A stretch of 64,000 bases of DNA, from the NCBI GenBank assembly GCA_023101725.1, contig JALJCO010007127.1:558001-622000 (forward strand). Direction: 5' to 3'. The notes below the pieces were generated by a model. It was not told the origin of the DNA, made no database searches, and saw only the letters and a list, made by a program, of their open reading frames with translations. How positions within the stretch are numbered: position 1 is the first letter of the stretch; each line of letters begins with the position of its first letter. Below, in pieces: positions 48,901-59,672 of this stretch. Position numbers and translations under genes: made by a program. This stretch comes from Atherinomorus stipes (taxonomy: Eukaryota > Chordata > Actinopteri > Atheriniformes > Atherinidae).

Positions 48901-51900
48901 CTCCTCCACAATAAACACACTTCTCATCATCAGCGGGTTAGGGCTTGGGATGAGATTGATGAGGAGTTTCTTTAACTACCAGATGAAACCTGTTGGCCCT
49001 TTGCTGGGTCAGTCATGGGGTCAGACTCGTTCCAACTCGTTTCAGGATCAAACACATTTCAATACTGGGTAAGACTAAAGACTATTCACTCCACAGCATA
49101 CTTGCCACATTTTATATTATGTCTTTGTACAAAAGCCAATACCTGGAAAAAAAAATGTGTGTACTATTTAATCATCCTAAGCTTAAAACAGTTGTCAGTA
49201 ACTAAAGCTGTGCTGCTAAATAAATTCTTTTAGATGAAGATAAAAAAAAAACAAACACTAGAAATAGACAAAGAAGTTGTCTGTCAAAAATGTCCCTTTT
49301 TACCTTCATCTCACTATATGAGTAAATATAGCTTCAAGATATAACACTTGTGTATTTCTCAAGATGATTGGCATCCCTTAGAAGACTGAACAAAGGCTTA
49401 TAGAGACATCTTCATAGTCTTAGAACAAGCTGATTATCTCTGTAAGGATGACATGGGTGGCTACCATTATAATGCCATCTACTGGTAGTGTGGAGATAGC
49501 TATAATAAATTCAGTATAAGCAGCAAATTATGCATTATGAAGTCTTGAAAGTTGACATTTTTATGTAACCCAATGCTTAAAAACATCCAAAAAAAAAAAA
49601 AGAGGAACTAAGAAAACTTTTAATATGCAACTGAAAGCAGCACTACTACACCATAGTATAGGTGTCTCTAAATATGATCAGAAACCAACAAACTGCTCAA
49701 CCTTCTGCGGCCTCAATGATGCGGCTCTTGCGAGGATTTGAGAACACAGCCGTAAAGTGGGAGACATTTTACAACGGCAAATAAAGCTACATCATAACAT
49801 CTGACATTGAGACCCTAAGTCCTTCTGATTCATCCACAATTTGGACAATTTGTTAAACTATTAATCACCAAGGTGACAGAGCCTCTAAAGAGTTGAGCAT
49901 TAAAGAAAGAAAACATTTAAAAATACATCCACATTTCCATCCTTATTCTGTTGGCGTCTTTTAGTACATCGTCAAAAGTAAACACAGCCACATGAAAAGG
50001 CTGACTAACAACATTAGTAGTGAAATTCATCATTTACTTCATTTCCGCAGTCAAAGGGAACTCAGTGTTACAGCATTAGCCCGGGAGGTTAAAATGCCAC
50101 ATTAAACCTTATGGCATCGTGGTCCAATGCTGATATTGGACAAAAGGATAATACCATATTATAAAAACTCAGATCTGAGCTTCATATTTTTCTGTCTGCC
50201 ACATTATTCCCTCTATAGGCAGCTTTGGTTTTGTTTTTTTTACCCCCGATGGGAGGTGGGATTGTCACCCCCACTTTTTCCTCCCTTCTTTAGCACACAC
50301 AAATATACCTAGAAGTGAAGCTCAACACTGAACAGTGCTTCCTCTGAGCAATTTTATAGAAGCTATGTAGCAAGAAACAGTCTTGCTGTAATGAAAAAGA
50401 ACAAAAAGGAGAAACGTGAAAGAGGCCCTCATCCTGCTTCCTACACATCAGGGCCTGCCCTCTACCGAAGAAATCCAACCGAAACAAATTAGTCGACGGA
50501 GGAAGAAAAGAACTGGCTATGCACACTACAGTACAGACTAATTTTTATGTGCTTTTGCCAGGAGGGACATAAACCAGAGAGGTTTCAAACTGTGACACAG
50601 GATAAAGGTGTATTAAAAGTAAATCTTTCCCCCTCCATTTTGCAAGGCTCTATTGTCCTGTCATGTTGCTGCGACTTTATGGACTTTCGGAACACGAGCC
50701 CCCAGCCTCTTTTTTGGTGAGGTGGGGGGTGGGGGGGTAATCAATTAAACGAGGAAGTTCGCTGAGCCTTACAACTCGATTATTAGCCTGTGCTTTTGAA
50801 GTTTTATTTAAGGGGGCTGGGGAGCGGGTGACAAGGAATCAGGCTTTAAATCAGTGGGGCCGATGCAGCAGTGTTGAAGCGTTTGCAGCCTACGGCCTTA
50901 TTGAAAGGGTTTGTCAGGATGTGGCACTGGGCGAAGACCAGATTCAGACTTTCATGGTTAATGAGCTTTCTGCGGTGGCAGTTACAGTCCGTGGCGTGAG
51001 TCAAGGAGAGGGCAAAACTAAGCACCTGCTGCTGCTGTGGTTACTGAGAGGAAACCTTTAGCACAGGGAGCAAAGTGTTTATATATGTGAATATCAAAAC
51101 ACAGAAAACTAGATATTTAGAAATTCCACTTTTATTAATGAAATCCTTTTCTCTTTAAGGACGTCCCATTTGCCCCTTTCACTAGAGTGTGATGAAGCAA
51201 TGTAAAAATCACTCTGCAGAAATTAGATCTTTGCAGTGATTTTTATGTTGGTTGTAGACTTTGCTCTCAAATTTGTATGTGAATTCTGTTTTATTAAGTT
51301 TAATAAGTACAACCTACATATGAACATGTAGGGTCACCTCATATTTATTAAGACTTATGATTGGTACCTTTTTCGATCCTGCAAATCCCTCGGACTCCAA
51401 AAAAAAATAGGCAAACGGCATCAGGACGAAGAGGCAAAGGTTGGAGAACAATGACACCAGGTTCCACAAACCTGCAGGAACCACACATATCAGAACAGGC
51501 ACATAGAGCTGGAAACATATATTTTATATTACTTTGTTTTGGGTTTTTTTTCCACTTTTATTGACAATTTTGTATATGTGCTGGTTTTCTTAGACTACTA
51601 TTAAGCTTGGCACTTTCTAACTCATGGTCTCTACTGCCATCTTGTGGATGACCAATCCCCCTTACAGTCTTGTTAAAGCATAATTAAACTCTGGATTATG
51701 GAGAGCCTGCATTAATTTCAGAACACAAGGACTCATATCATATATCAGATTTTTGATGCCCCTGTAACTGAAACAGATTGACCTTTAAAGCTCACAAGAA
51801 AAGAGGGTTTTTTTGTTTAGTTTTTCCAAATTGAAATGTTTAATCCTCAATTAACTGAGGCTGCTACTGAATATCTAGCATATACAGCTAATAACAGAAT

Positions 51901-53531
51901 TGCCAAACATCTTTATGAATACATCTAAACTTTGTCAATCAAAGTAAACAATAAATCAGTAAAATGCAAAAAAATACTTAGTCTTACAATTTAACAACCA
52001 AATCATTTGGGTTGATGACAGCTTGCAAAACACTTGAGCACCATTAAAGCATGATTGTTAAGATAAAGAAAAAAAAAAAATTTGTGAGATAAAGCACAAA
52101 TTTAAGGCTCAAAATTCATAAAGGCTTTAAAGAAAAGTTTCTATCGTTCCAATTGAAAAAGAAACTTGAAGGTTCAAAAACATATATTTTCACTATATTC
52201 AAAAATATTAGATGGCAATCCATGGTATGAGGGAACTACTGATATTGCCTACAGGCTATTAGCACATGAGCAGTGTGTGAATAGTGGCTTTTACAGCCAG
52301 AAGGGGGAGACAAAAATTGAACCAAAATATTTTGTACTGCTAAAAGAAAAATCTTTTCCTATTCTTCTATATGAAAATAAATGTTACTTTATAACATGCA
52401 GCACTGGAAGCATGATTGTTGTGATCTGTTTTGCAGGTATGACTCATTTTCAGGAGCAAAAAAAAAAAACAAACATTGGCAATCATGCATGATATTTACA
52501 ACACAAAGACAGACAACCAAAACATACAGTATTACTCAGTCAGAGGGTATGTAAAGGACAGAAAATATATTTAGCAGACAGACTTAAAGACTCTGAGCTA
52601 CTGACCGTGAATGAGGGAGCCATTGAGCCACTGGATATAATAGTTTCTCGGGAAGGAAAGAAGGATCTCATTGCCAATGATTGAGAAAGGCAATAGGAAG
52701 ACGGCACCACCCGACACTGCCAGTGTGAAGGTGCACAGATATAATCTGCAAATTAGATCAAACACACTCAATCAGACAAAAACACAAACCCACAAAATAT
52801 TGACATAATCTGGATGAAAATCAATGCATGCACATTTTCAACTAGGTCATACCTTTTTTCCCAAACACATAATGTTACAGTTTTTCTAAATTTTTCCATG
52901 AGCATTAATACTAGATGAAGACATAAGTAGTACTTTTATCACTGTGACAGGAATTTAAAGGGAAAAACAAGTACTGTAGGGCATGGACTTTTTTAGTAGT
53001 AGACACCACATAAATATCAACCTACTGTTGACTGATTACCAGTCTGTATTTTCACTTCATTCTGCTCATCTTGCTATCCATTTTTTACTCTGGTTCCAGA
53101 GCAAAAGAAAGGCTGGCTTTGTTTCTGCAGCTGATAAAGATTCAGAGGCAGTAACATTACAGACCGGAACCCACAGTGTGACCATCTGCTCAAAATATTA
53201 GCAACTGACAATATGAAGCCACTTAGAGACTTCTTGTCCCGAACACAAAGGAAAACCTGTTGATTAATTCGGAATTTAACAACTCAGCTGTGCCAGAGTT
53301 GTTTTACAGCAGCATTGGTCTCGTCAAAAGCTCAACTCACCTCAGATAAGGTAGTGGGCAGAGTCTCCCAGTCTAAAAAGCCTCACACCACAGTGGAGGA
53401 ATTAATATTTCTTCCCCTTCACGACTGACATGGTTTTAACTGAAGTAACAGACAATAAAGTATACTATTTTGCAGCGTGTTTGTGTGTTTTATTTTAAGT
53501 GTTGTGGTGAAAGTGTTAGAGGGATTTTTTT

Positions 53532-53562
<31 letters not shown>

Positions 53563-56500
53563 GCTTGATGTTGTCTATGAAAGGGGTGCTTGCAGAAAAC
53601 ATATGGGAATCACAGCTTTAGCATGCAAAATTTATTTCCACTTGTGTCACTGGTTCTTAGTAAAATCTTTATTGTCACTTTTTTATTATATAGTGATTAT
53701 TTTCCAGATTGATTGATAATTTGTTTAGATAACCAAATTAGTATTATCTTTTGAGCTTCCTTAATAATAATTCCAGTTATGTGATGTCTTCATATTTTAC
53801 TTCCCTACATCAGAAGCATTTGATTAAAAGTGTTAACTTTAATAAAAATTAACTTTGTTCTCTTGTTTATTGAACTTCCCTTCTGGGATTAATAAAACTC
53901 ATTTCATTATTTCATTAAATCTCTGGTAACCACACTAGCTAGTCTGCAAAATAGCCCACAGTTAAATGATCTTGTTCTACAAAATAAACTGAAATCATCA
54001 TCACTTACGATATCCTGTTGACAACCGCATCTTCATCCTCATGGTCATCTAGAAAGAACAAGGTTGGATGGTGAATGAATTAAAGTCTGTGATTAAGTAA
54101 TTGTCCTTAAATATCACACCATACTGTGGAAAGAACTCACACAACATTGGACATTTTAAAAATTCAGGATCAGTGTAGTTTGTAGATAGTTCACGAATCA
54201 GTAATGTCTGAACACATCTGACACTAACATGAATTACTGTTATATAGAAAGGGGGGTCGGCAAGATAAAATTTAACTCTGACAGACATCCACTAAATCTT
54301 TATTTCACCGTTCATAAATCAATATCCGGTAGATAAAATATGATAATGCTCCTAAGGTGATAATTAGAGGAGTTAATTGCTCTTACAAATGACAATAAAA
54401 TGGAAAGAGAAAAATAACATATATCAGTACTTATTTTATCATATCTAATAATTAGAGAAAACAAAGTACATAATAAGAAGAATTTAAAACATATTCTAAA
54501 AAAAACAATAATAAAAATATAAATATAACAATAAACAGCCACCAGAATAATTTTCACCAACATTGGGGCTGAATAACTAAATGACAACAATAATTCTATG
54601 TAAAGGCACATCATACTTTTGTTTAATGTGCATGATTTCACAATTTTGTGCAGTAAACAAAAATGTTAGGCCTCTCACAGCTTGATATGAAGAGGAACAG
54701 CCTAGATTTTTATTGTTCAAATCTTCAGCAGGGACTTCTACAGCAGATTTGGTCTACTTTCAAACTGAGACAGGGGAAGAGGGGACCTGGAGTACTATAT
54801 TTGTCCTGGGAAAAATGGGATATAGTTCATAATGTCTACCAGGGTCCCTTTATTTTCATGTATGTTTTGCTTTTGTAACTCAGGTGAGATATTTAAATAC
54901 ATACATTTCTATCCGCTGTGACACAGATAGCTCATTTATAGACTCATTTCATGTACAGTACTCTACATAGTAAGGTCAGAGAGCATTTTCTCAGAGGCTC
55001 TTCTCATTAACTGATAAAGAAATAAACTATCCTTCAGAAAGCATTTCTAACCTGAGCCTCATTTTAAAACTTCTTCTTAACATGTAAGGGTTTTTCTGCA
55101 CGACTGGACATAATTTTTTTTAAGCATATAGCACAGATTGCTACTATACATAACTATTTTATAACTTTTTGCTTTTATTGTTTGGGGGGGGGGTTTACCT
55201 TTAAGTAAATGTTCATCAGCTAAAAATGATGATTTACATGACATAAAATGTGCTCAGATCATATTAGACAAGAAAGAATAAAACATTGCTTATGCTCCAT
55301 CAACGATATGAGTACTTGTGTTGCACAATGTCTCAATGTGTTTAAAAAGCTGCATTAAAAAAAAAGTTGTTTTTTTAAAGATCCTGTTAAAGATTCAGGC
55401 TTTGCTCAACAGGTTATGTCCGGATTAACTGAATAGTTTTCCTGTGACCAATTGTAGTCATGCTACCTACCACAGCCCTAAAAGCGATTAAGGGTGGGTA
55501 CAGTTCATACTGATACAGAGCTAAACATAGGAAATTGCTTTAAAGGCATGGCTTTAGTCTGTCACACATACACCATAAGCCTTCCTGACTGTGACTTTCT
55601 TCAAGTTTAGACACAGTGAGGAGCTGTGTCTGAGTAAACACAGCATGAACAGAGAGATAAAGTCTCCACAATGATTAGTGTGAAATCCTCCCACCACCGT
55701 TGTGTAAGTGTAACAGATCCTTCAAGTCCTGGTTTTACAGCGGATATGTGATCGGTGTCTGATAAGTGTCCCTGGGACAGGATATGTCAGATTTTACAGA
55801 ACACTTACCACTCTTCCTCTTGTATCTGGTTATGATACAGTATGACACGATGTAGAGGACAGCAAACAGGAGGAAGCAAATCTGAAAATGACAACATAAA
55901 AGAGAATTTATTTTGGCAGGAGATGGATCAGAACATTGATGATACCATTTGTTCATGACTGGAAGACTTAATTGTTATCTTTATGATGTAATTGTTCAAT
56001 AAACTGATATCATATCCACTAGTGACCCCAGGTCAAACCCACCACATGATGGGAATGGATATTTATGGCCTCTCTATATTGTATGTTACCCCAGCAACAT
56101 CTGATTACACTGAGAAGAAATATTAATGACTGATTAACAATGCATGTTGCCATACTGTCTGGCCTTTTTCTTCGCTGCTGTTGACACAAGCACATCACAG
56201 CTGGAGGCTTTCTGCTGGAGATGCGCTCTTCCAGCTGGAAATGGAAGCAGGGAGATGGGACCTGCTGTCCTCAGAACGCAAAACGCAGCACTTTCTTACA
56301 AAACACTGACTACAGCAGATGAGGCTTGTTAAGGTTCTAATATGAGTGATGATCTCAATTATTTCTTTGTTTTACATGGACATGAAGAAGAAAATTACTG
56401 AAAGCCTGGGACTGTCTTATCAGTGATGTGCAATTTTGCAAGGGGACCAAGGTAAATCTGCAGGAAGTCTGCAGTGAATATAAATGACATCTCTGTTAAA

Positions 56501-58947
56501 TGCCACCGCTTAAGAACATTTCTACAACATTTCAAGTCTCGTGAGCATGCAAAAGTGTCCCATAGCTGACTAAGATTCTTAGCTGAGAAGAAACACAGTA
56601 TTATATTCATTTTGTTGCTTTATTATGGCTTCAAAAAGTAGAAACATCTCTATTGGTCAACTTCTATTATATATGACCCATTTATGTGATTCCATGTGAG
56701 CAAGGCATCACAGTTTTCAGTGCTGTCTGATAGCATTAATTAGGTAATCACAGTCAAAACAAGCTGGGTAGTCTTACAGAACTATCATATTCCACATTCC
56801 TATCTTCTACTGGGACAGTGACAAGGATGTAACTAATGTTAGAAGCTCCCTCTTCAGCACTTTGCACCCTGTCAACACTGAACAAATCATCATGGTCGAG
56901 CAGGGATTATGAGATGACTCAGCCAGGCTGTATAGGTTTCAGACACAGAAAGAAATAACACACCTCCTCAGTCAATCCAGGAGTAATATGCCAGCTGTAG
57001 AAAAACTGTTTTCTGATTAAATGCAGTCACCATCCCAGAGCATGACTTCTACATTCTGAAGCTACAGACCTTGCGGTGACACCAGCAGAAACCAAATAAT
57101 GTTCACTAAGGGACAAACTTAGAATAACACAGAATCAGGTGCACAGTACTGATAAACTGGCACACAGAGAAAGACACAACAGTTTCAGGGGAGATAACAG
57201 AAACAGAAAGAGACACAACTGCAAAAGGAAAAGTTATCATCAACCCTCCCCTTACCCAAAGAAATCCGCACACTAAACAAAGGTTAATGACATGTAATCA
57301 GTAAGACTAGTTCCAAGCAGTTTGCAAACATCACTAACCAATATAGCAACAGTATTTCACACCTTTATGATATGAACTCAAGTTGAAGCAAGGGGCAAGA
57401 ATTTTTTCCCCGAGATGATCTATTCAAGTCTAACCTTTTGAATGTTTCAGACTCACTGGATGCAAAAGCAGGAGGAAAGATACATGTGGTACAAATCATT
57501 ACCTGGCATTCTTGAATGAGTGCATTATCATGGTGGAGACTGAGAAAAATTGTACCAATTTGAAAAGTCTAGCCTCCAGAACCAAAAATCTATACAAAAA
57601 TATAAAAACGTGCTTGCACAGGTTGTGATGTTGAGGACAATTAAGAAGAAAAGGAAAAACAGCTTGCTCAAGACAGTGTCTTTTTGTCAAGAAAATACTG
57701 GGAAAGCCTGATAAAGATAATATAGTCTTGTTTAAAAGTGGTAAAGGAATGTAATTGCTGACCACGCCACACTTGTGACATTTTATGCTGCCTTAACACG
57801 ATTTCTTGCAGTAACCTTATTTTGTGTTTTCTTGGCAAACACAAGCATGGAATTTTTCAAAAATTATTTACAGTTGAGTTCATTGTGGAAGAAACATTTT
57901 CCCAGACTTCATGTCTCTTAACCGCATACTATCTTGTCATCAAATCATGTTTATCAACTTTGAATTTTACCCAGAATAGCCTTTATTGCAGAATAAGCCC
58001 AAGCGACAACAAATACCAGCCCACCACTGCCTGTTACACCCATTCATCAGCTGACTCACCAAAAGATTAATGTTAAATGATACATTGACATTACAGCATC
58101 ATGTAGCAGGATTAGGTGTTGATATGGGATACCGAGAGGCAGATGCAGACACGCTCTGGACAAAATGTGCCACCTAAAGCTGTAATGTTAAGCCTAACTG
58201 CTGGCGAGACATTTGATAGTTTATGTAATATCCTTTGGGAAGAATCAAGCAGAACTATTTCCCATAGCATCCTCATTAAAATGTTTCAGTTACCTTTTTT
58301 AAAGCTTTATACACATTAAAATGCCACAAAAATTATGTTCAGAGAGATTTGCAACAACTAACCGTAGTATATTAGCTATATTAGTTATCATTCACTATAT
58401 TTAGATGCATCCACAGAAACTATGAGGACACCAAAACAGCAGCAGGATTGGAAAATGACATAAATTCTTACAACAACCTTGCCCCACAAAAGATGGTGAA
58501 TTGTGTATGACAGGGGGAAAAAAACAACAACAAATAAAACAGAACACAATTAATTAATGCAACTTCATGAAACTAGTTATTTTAAGTTTTCAATAAAATG
58601 CATTAAAGAAAAATTAAAGAAAAAAATTCTAGTTAAAACATTTTTTAATATTAACTTTTAACTACTGAAAACAGTTATTGGATTGAAATTAAAGCATGAT
58701 GATTTTTGCACAGTCACTGGCATAAGGAAACAAAAGGTGCTTGATTTTCAAATATGCAGTTTTACTTTCTATCCAATGTTTTGCACAATGCTCCATCATT
58801 CATGGTTTTAGGATAACACTGCAACAAACTTATTCCTAAGCTCAACGCATCAACTATGCTCGCAATACTCAAATGTCACACCTTTTTATAAAACAAATAA
58901 ATAAATAGCTTGGTCTGGCCCTTAAGCCAACTTAATACTACTCCTGA

Positions 58948-58978
<31 letters not shown>

Positions 58979-58998
58979 ATAATAACAACAACAAAAAC

Positions 58999-59031
<33 letters not shown>

Positions 59032-59672
59032 TTGGTACAAGCTGACTTTCAACAGACCATCGCAGCTTTTCACAATTTGCTCTGAGCAGCATAAATCTCA
59101 TATTTGGGTAAAGAAAAAAAAGGGGGGGGGGGGGGGGGGGGGGGGGGGGGTAAAAAGTATAAAATAATAAGAAAACTAAGATGCATGTCAGATACATGGA
59201 TCAAACATTACAACAATATTACCATTGAAATAGTTTAGGCTGAGCCAATTTTCAACCTGACCCAGTCAAAAAACCTGTCCAGTGCACCGCAGGCATGTTA
59301 ACAAGTACCAAAAGTATTCAAAATAATCTGCAAGAGTGAGTGCGCTAGACGGCTAGCATCAGCTAACGTCAACGGAAGCTCATGTGTTCTCCCTCAATAT
59401 AAATTTATATAATTTAAACAAAGCTTGCTTTAAAAAATTCACAAGCACCTAAACGTCGTATTTTAAACTACATCCTTAAATACGGAATCCTACCTATTAG
59501 AATATGCCGAGTCAAATTGACAGACAAAGCTAAAGCTAGCTCCCCTTAACGTTAATGAGCGGTAGAGGACGTTAGCCAGCTAGCCTCCCCTAGCATCTTC
59601 GTTACTTACGATGTACTCTCGAACTTGGCTGTGAAAATTCTGCTCTCTGATAGTAACGTCGTCTTCTTCCAT
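23848..59672 (-). CDS. lmbr1: LMBR1, limb region 1 nine-pass membrane protein (17 coding exons, intact)
   Basis: LMBR1 belongs to the LMBR1/LIMR (lipocalin-1-receptor-like) membrane family. The locus is best known because intron 5 carries the ZRS enhancer of SHH. All 17 coding exons were found on the minus strand, with GT-AG borders and consistent phase, summing to 1479 nt: 492 residues plus stop, against 490 in human. About nine membrane segments are visible, near residues 22-41, 60-82, 107-130, 147-171, 190-211, 294-322 (long, perhaps two), 351-371, 389-410 and 430-450. A charged cytoplasmic loop spans about 228-293 (ILEDLDEQIY ... LERRKKASGWEKN). The C-terminus ends SANGHQKTL. No frameshift or stop. 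The gene converges on RNF32 and diverges from NOM1. Confidence 0.97.
24417..24578 (-). CDS. lmbr1: LMBR1 exon 16 (last membrane segment)
   Basis: Encodes GITRFDLLGDFGRFNWLGNF, YIVLSYNLLFAVVTTLCLV and KFTSAVREELLKAL. Acceptor CCTCACAG, donor GTAAAT. Confidence 0.98.
24579..27778 (-). other. lmbr1: LMBR1 intron 15
   Basis: 3.2 kb. Contains A runs (24688-24708, 25831-25852, 26466-26480) and the small inverted-repeat MITE at 25629-25811. No exon seen. Confidence 0.7.
25629..25811. mobile_element. Small MITE with about 40-bp inverted ends
   Basis: The left arm GATCACCATTTCTGGTCCTC (25629 on) and right arm (25771-25811, reverse complement GATCACCAGTCCTGGTCCTC) continue in parallel to CTGCAGGT. 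This is a frequent fish element with GGTCCTCGAGGGCC in its end. Non-coding. Confidence 0.8.
27779..27845 (-). CDS. lmbr1: LMBR1 exon 15
   Basis: Encodes IIGCCVSILVLSSALPVMSR and TL. Acceptor CTTACTAG, donor GTAAGT. Confidence 0.98.
28488..28578 (-). CDS. lmbr1: LMBR1 exon 14
   Basis: Encodes (F)YLMVSSVVGFYSLRVFE then ALIPRKDDTTMTT. Acceptor CTCAACAG, donor GTAAAG. Confidence 0.97.
28832..28905 (-). CDS. lmbr1: LMBR1 exon 13
   Basis: Encodes DRSIGNTSLSTFGVAQAVLE and IILM, ending two bases into a Phe codon. Acceptor CATCCAG, donor GTATCC (weak). Confidence 0.95.
28906..32264 (-). other. lmbr1: LMBR1 intron 12
   Basis: 3.4 kb. Holds an A run at 29026-29044 and a hAT-type remnant ending at 30285. 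The open frame at 29044-29262 is lysine-rich and unsupported. Confidence 0.65.
30180..30285. mobile_element. hAT-like terminal fragment
   Basis: Reads CAAGTACTCAAATGTTAGTA and ends in GTGGCATTGGGACATCCCTA, a typical fish hAT-derived right end. The left end was not found. Confidence 0.5.
32265..32342 (-). CDS. lmbr1: LMBR1 exon 12
   Basis: Encodes TISVIMVALNILYLLVDETA and MPKGST. Acceptor GTCTGCAG, donor GTAAGC. Exactly 26 codons. Confidence 0.98.
32845..32921 (-). CDS. lmbr1: LMBR1 exon 11
   Basis: Completes Glu, then RRKKASGWEKNLLYPIVMLI and LLTGT. Acceptor TTCTCTCAG, donor GTGAGT. Confidence 0.97.
33961..34050 (-). CDS. lmbr1: LMBR1 exon 10 (divergent loop)
   Basis: Encodes GSSSHTYFRGGF, then HHLNKELDNIRNQRNKL. 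Acceptor CCACAG, donor GTAAGT, phases correct. It is less like human than any other exon, though the length is kept; the charged helix after it is likely coiled. Confidence 0.9.
34405..34807. mobile_element. Second hAT-like element nested inside the first
   Basis: The left end TAGGGATGTGAGATATG pairs with the reverse complement of the right end, TGGGGATTGGCGATATG (13 of 17). The flanks GTCTAAAT (34397-34404) and GTCTACAG (34808-34815) look like an aged 8-bp duplication. It contains the (TA)n tract. Confidence 0.78.
34522..34571. repeat. (TA)n repeat
   Basis: About 25 TA units within the nested element. Confidence 0.97.
39533..39605 (-). CDS. lmbr1: LMBR1 exon 9 (cytoplasmic loop)
   Basis: Encodes ILEDLDEQIYCIHLQEEALQ and RRLN. 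Acceptor CCTTTAG, donor GTATGT. Confidence 0.97.
39910..39951. repeat. (TA)n repeat in LMBR1 intron 8
   Basis: About 21 TA units, 28 bp before a tetranucleotide tract. Confidence 0.97.
39980..40033. repeat. (TGAA)n microsatellite in LMBR1 intron 8
   Basis: Thirteen or so TGAA units. The pair of repeats lies about 100 bp from exon 8. Confidence 0.97.
40135..40199 (-). CDS. lmbr1: LMBR1 exon 8
   Basis: Encodes CTPVGLSRMFTVMGQLLVKP then T. Acceptor CTGTTCAG, donor GTAAGT. Confidence 0.97.
40338..40406 (-). CDS. lmbr1: LMBR1 exon 7
   Basis: Encodes DLWEFYLPYLYSCISLMGGL followed by LLL. Acceptor CTTCTAG, donor GTAAGC; the split last codon makes Met with exon 8. Confidence 0.95.
40940..41660 (+). 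other. GC-richer island of unknown origin, perhaps a decayed mobile element
   Basis: The base composition differs from its surroundings. Several short open frames overlap (40866-41144, 41166-41423, 41191-41415), one with LALKRVRKLVTGFPRGN. None could be assigned. It may be an old DNA transposon or retrocopy. Confidence 0.3.
41013..41028. promoter_or_regulatory. 16-bp palindrome with full CRE
   Basis: GCTGTGACGTCACAGC is a perfect palindrome centred on TGACGTCA, the CREB/ATF site. It is intronic; use is unknown. Confidence 0.5.
42087..42832. mobile_element. Long-palindrome MITE, copy 2
   Basis: The left arm (about 42087-42316) and right arm (about 42590-42832) are inverted copies: both carry GGTCCATAAAAGTCCACAAA or its complement and ACCCACAGAATGATGTG or its complement. 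The right end reads TCTATCCCTTT. The inner part, 42317-42565, is homopolymer-like noise that loosely tracks copy 1. Confidence 0.82.
43901..44027 (-). CDS. lmbr1: LMBR1 exon 6 (fourth membrane segment)
   Basis: Encodes GIKARILETFVMLFLLALLI and WVASALIDNDAASMESLY. Acceptor CTTTCAG, donor GTACGT. Confidence 0.98.
44028..51367 (-). other. lmbr1: LMBR1 intron 5 (the ZRS-bearing intron in vertebrates)
   Basis: At 7.3 kb the largest intron. Established knowledge: the SHH limb/fin enhancer ZRS lies in LMBR1 intron 5 in tetrapods and fish. It is notably poor in recognisable transposons compared with other introns. A purine-rich tract lies at 46636-46740. The best enhancer candidate is at 50640-51070. 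Confidence 0.75.
50640..51070 (-). promoter_or_regulatory. Candidate ZRS (SHH limb/fin enhancer)
   Basis: Seen: a complex, repeat-free block about 0.3-0.7 kb from exon 5. It holds an ETS core AGGAAGT (50752-50758), homeodomain words TAATCAATTAAAC (50738-50750) and GATTATTAG, and HOX-like TTTTATTTA (50802-50810). On the minus strand it has GCAACATGACAGGACAAT and ACATCCTGAC, which resemble what I remember of the tetrapod ZRS, in a similar order; that comparison is from memory and unaligned. The intron position is established knowledge; the exact placement is inference. Confidence 0.42.
51368..51471 (-). CDS. lmbr1: LMBR1 exon 5 (third membrane segment)
   Basis: Encodes GLWNLVSLFSNLCLFVLMPF and FFLESEGFAGSKK. 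Acceptor CCTGCAG, donor GTACCA. It borders the ZRS-type intron on its 3' side. Confidence 0.98.
51472..52605 (-). other. lmbr1: LMBR1 intron 4
   Basis: 1.1 kb, AT-rich, nothing recognised. Confidence 0.7.
52606..52745 (-). CDS. lmbr1: LMBR1 exon 4 (second membrane segment)
   Basis: Encodes SLYLCTFTLAVSGGAVFLLP, then SFPRNYYIQWLNGSLIH. Acceptor TTTGCAG, donor GTCAGT. Confidence 0.97.
53534..53563. repeat. Poly-G run (30 G)
   Basis: Uninterrupted guanines following a T run. Either a true mononucleotide repeat able to form G-quadruplexes or a sequencing artefact. Confidence 0.9.
53860..53915 (+). repeat. Probable LINE 3' tail
   Basis: TTGAACTTCCCTTCTGGGAT followed by TAATAAAACTCATTTCATT resembles the 3' tails of fish LINEs ('gggattaataaag'). 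The body is absent. Confidence 0.35.
54009..54048 (-). CDS. lmbr1: LMBR1 exon 3 (40-nt microexon-like)
   Basis: Encodes DDHEDEDAVVNRI. Acceptor TTTCTAG, donor GTAAGT. Too short for an ORF search; found by the conserved EDEDA.VNRIS motif. Confidence 0.95.
54049..55808 (-). other. lmbr1: LMBR1 intron 2
   Basis: 1.8 kb, AT-rich, with a G run at 55183-55193. No exon or clear element. Confidence 0.7.
55809..55881 (-). CDS. lmbr1: LMBR1 exon 2 (first membrane segment)
   Basis: Encodes ICFLLFAVLYIVSYCIITRY then KRKS. Acceptor TTTTCAG, donor GTAAGT. Ends one base into an Asp codon. Confidence 0.97.
58947..59031. repeat. Compound trinucleotide repeat
   Basis: (ACT)n passes into (GCT)n at 58947-58979, then AAC units and (AAT)n to 59031. 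The Tyr- or Ser-rich open frames here are artefacts. Confidence 0.96.
59122..59150. repeat. Poly-G run (29 G)
   Basis: Uninterrupted guanines right after an A run in LMBR1 intron 1; see also the run at 53534. Confidence 0.9.
59610..59672 (-). CDS. lmbr1: LMBR1 exon 1 (start codon)
   Basis: ATG is the complement of 59670-59672. Encodes MEEDDVTIREQNFHSQVREYI (21 codons), with donor GTAAGT at 59604-59609. The acidic start and HSQVRE match the vertebrate family, which fixes this ATG. Confidence 0.96.

Larger units (their letters stand above)
52746..54008 (-). other. lmbr1: LMBR1 intron 3
   Basis: Contains a 30-G run and a probable LINE 3' tail. No exon. Confidence 0.7.
55882..59609 (-). other. 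lmbr1: LMBR1 intron 1
   Basis: 3.7 kb. Simple repeats cluster at 58947-59150. The last 250 bp before exon 1 is rich in GCTAGC-like words. No further exon seen. Confidence 0.65.

Noticed and set aside
50828..51061. 77-codon open frame in LMBR1 intron 5
   Set aside because: No family resemblance; the enhancer candidate explains the sequence better.
58876..59197. Frames with long Tyr, Ser, Ile or Gly runs
   Set aside because: They come from trinucleotide and poly-G repeats, not genes.
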